This document shows positions 62,637-64,000 of a stretch of DNA of 64,000 nucleotides, in pieces (within the stretch, counting starts at the first letter, position 1; each line of letters starts with the position of its first letter). The position numbers and the translations under genes were made by a program. The DNA lies in assembly GCF_018603515.1 (NCBI RefSeq), contig NZ_JACATN010000008.1, positions 1-64,000 on the forward strand. The letters are read 5' to 3'. Under the pieces are notes generated by a model, which worked only from the letters and a program-made list of their open reading frames with translations, did no database searches and had not been told where the DNA came from. Origin of the DNA: Zobellia barbeyronii. Lineage in GTDB: Bacteria; Bacteroidota; Bacteroidia; Flavobacteriales; Flavobacteriaceae.

Positions 62637-62965
62637 GAAAAGGATTTTTAGCATAGTTAATAGTTCTGCTTTTCAAAGTATCTACAAACTGGGCATTCGT
62701 GAAAGTAATATTATACTTTTCATGGTCAGACTACAACAACCGTTCTTTACGATAGCACTATATGAAAATGAAAAATTTAGAAGTGTTTGAAATATAGCAG
62801 TTAGATTAACTGAGGATTTAAACCGCAATATTACGGTATTACGCCACATTCTTCACGGCAATTATTGCTCATGAAAAAATAAATAATTTCTTACGTAATA
62901 TATCGTAATAAAAACATATGTTTGTAAGGTTAAATAACTTTTTAATCAAAAAAAACTGTCAAATT
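62637..62965. other. Gene-free stretch with clustered TTACG motifs
   Basis: No gene is visible. TTACG occurs at 62831 and 62839 (8-bp period) and at 62891, with CGTAA at 62904, making an inverted pair with a gap of 8. A TATGTTTG promoter element lies at 62917-62924, upstream of the lipoprotein gene. Confidence 0.4.
62917..62924 (+). promoter_or_regulatory. -7 promoter element for the terminal lipoprotein
   Basis: TATGTTTG matches TAnnTTTG, 41 bp before the ATG at 62966. Confidence 0.45.
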
Positions 62966-64000
62966 ATGTCAAAAAAAACATTTTATTTATCCTTTGTATC
63001 TATGGTAGTACTATTCTCCTGTTCCAAGGAAGAAACATCGATTTCCAAGGAAGAAGCATCGATTACTAACGATAATGTTGCCGTTCTGGATACAAGTATT
63101 GAAAGTAGAACTATGGGTCTGGCCGTCAATGAGTTTACTGATACTAAACAAATCACAGCCTATGCCGAGTTAGCTAAAGAAGTTCTTTTAATGGCAAAAA
63201 CTTCAGATTTTAGAAGTTATGTTTATGAAAATGCACATCAGCTTAGCGAAGCAGGTGATGACTATTTGGTCTATGTAGATGATATGACTAAAAAATTATC
63301 TACCTCTTCCAAGTTCGGTAAATCAACATCTAATATTAAAACCCTGTCGGCTAAAATTAAATCGCTTGACGAAAGTGAAATCCCCATGATATTTTACCCA
63401 AGAGCTGAAACCTTGGAAGATTTAGCCCTATCCAATAAGGGTTTTGACGTTGCTAAGAATATGAACGAACCGATTGTTGTGCTAAAAGGGGCCCACAATG
63501 CCGACTACTCGGCCCCAGGTTATAAGCTTAATGATGAAGGAGAGCTGGAATATGCGTTTGATGTTAACGAAGAATATGCATGGGAAAATGATGTTTATGT
63601 TATTGGTGCTGCTGAATACCTCCCCGAACTTGATAATATTGGCGAAGATCTAATAGATACTAAAGCAGTGCCGCCGTTCACTACTGGAAAGAATGGTGCC
63701 TCACTTACGGCAAAATCTAAATTTAGAAGGGTAAGCGGAGAGGCAGAGCATGGAGCATGGATTCAAGTTACCGACTTGAACGGAATTGAGTCATGGTTCT
63801 CGGGTAAGCTTGAATTTAGGCAAGTTGTAGCTGGTACACAAGGATCTGCTGGCACAATAGTAGCGGAGACCAGTTTTGGAAGAGTTAAGCGGAGTAAATT
63901 CAAGGATGATAAGTGGGTAAAATTTAAAGCGTCATTCCTATTTAATTGGAACTTAAATAACCTAGGCGATTATAATGTGGAAAAATGGATAGAAGAAGAT
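62966..64000 (+). CDS. Lipoprotein, cut by the window end
   Basis: The open frame runs 345 codons from ATG to the last base, with no stop. The lipobox L-F-S-C (C18) is followed by a seven-residue tandem repeat (S-K-E-E-T-S-I / S-K-E-E-A-S-I). The region after it has A-Y-A-E-L-A-K-E-V-L-L-M-A-K, then V-L-K-G-A-H-N-A-D-Y-S-A-P-G-Y. No enzyme family is recognised from what is visible. It is a surface or periplasmic protein of the accessory segment. Confidence 0.75.
   Translation, partial: MSKKTFYLSFVSMVVLFSCSKEETSISKEEASITNDNVAVLDTSIESRTMGLAVNEFTDTKQITAYAELAKEVLLMAKTSDFRSYVYENAHQLSEAGDDYLVYVDDMTKKLSTSSKFGKSTSNIKTLSAKIKSLDESEIPMIFYPRAETLEDLALSNKGFDVAKNMNEPIVVLKGAHNADYSAPGYKLNDEGELEYAFDVNEEYAWENDVYVIGAAEYLPELDNIGEDLIDTKAVPPFTTGKNGASLTAKSKFRRVSGEAEHGAWIQVTDLNGIESWFSGKLEFRQVVAGTQGSAGTIVAETSFGRVKRSKFKDDKWVKFKASFLFNWNLNNLGDYNVEKWIEED
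63023..63064 (+). repeat. 21-bp tandem repeat inside the lipoprotein gene
   Basis: Two copies of tccaaggaagaa(a/g)catcgatt differ at one base and encode the post-lipobox linker. This is a recent in-frame duplication. Confidence 0.85.

Overview
This window comes from a marine-type Flavobacteriaceae bacterium (Bacteroidota). The evidence is the low GC content, a SusC/SusD pair, TonB-dependent receptors with carboxypeptidase-regulatory N-domains, a DUF3078 protein, promoters of the Bacteroidota TTTG / TAnnTTTG type, almost no Shine-Dalgarno sequences, and several TTG starts. Most of the window is ordinary chromosomal core. Accessory DNA sits at the two ends.

Left end (1-9116) is a peptide-export and RiPP-like locus. 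A unit of about 406 bp is tandemly duplicated. Each copy encodes two short double-glycine-leader peptides (here called A and B) with 23-residue hydrophobic cores. A fifth mini-ORF has no leader but shares the C-terminal G-Y-x-D-A-R ending of B. After a stretch of insertion-sequence debris (a 62-bp perfect palindrome and an IS3-type transposase remnant) comes a plus-strand cassette: an unknown 190-aa protein, an HlyD-type adaptor, an ABC exporter with an N-terminal C39 leader peptidase, a 39-aa very acidic peptide and a 126-aa protein with nine cysteines. A full-length LanB-type dehydratase lies convergent to it, and no LanC cyclase is visible. This is the most unusual part of the window. The peptides could be a two-peptide bacteriocin or LanB-modified products.

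9304-24632 is housekeeping: yicC-gmk-nadD, an amidohydrolase, a CAP lipoprotein, a phosphate porin plus PiT transporter operon with a Pho-box-like element, a YwqK-like protein, dGTPase, DUF3078-dxs, and a tadA-like deaminase. 24665-45795 holds a ClC channel and aspS, an isolated SusC/SusD pair, a TetR-TolC-adaptor-RND efflux operon, a polyprenyl synthase facing a lycopene cyclase (carotenoid), and a metal-homeostasis module. In that module a TonB receptor diverges from a DtxR-type regulator plus ZIP transporter across a shared perfect operator-like palindrome.

45983-58281 carries a cytosolic GAF histidine kinase, an MGH1/GH63-like glycosidase, small proteins, feoAB with its Cys-rich companion, a SCO protein and the site-2 protease RseP. 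tRNA-Asn (58358-58431), with a consensus promoter and terminator, then marks a change. The last 5.5 kb is gene-poor and accessory: a MucR/Ros-like zinc-finger protein, an AlbA_2-domain protein, an MltR-like protein, several small orphans and a lipoprotein cut by the window end. It looks like the start of a tRNA-linked island, although no integrase is in view.
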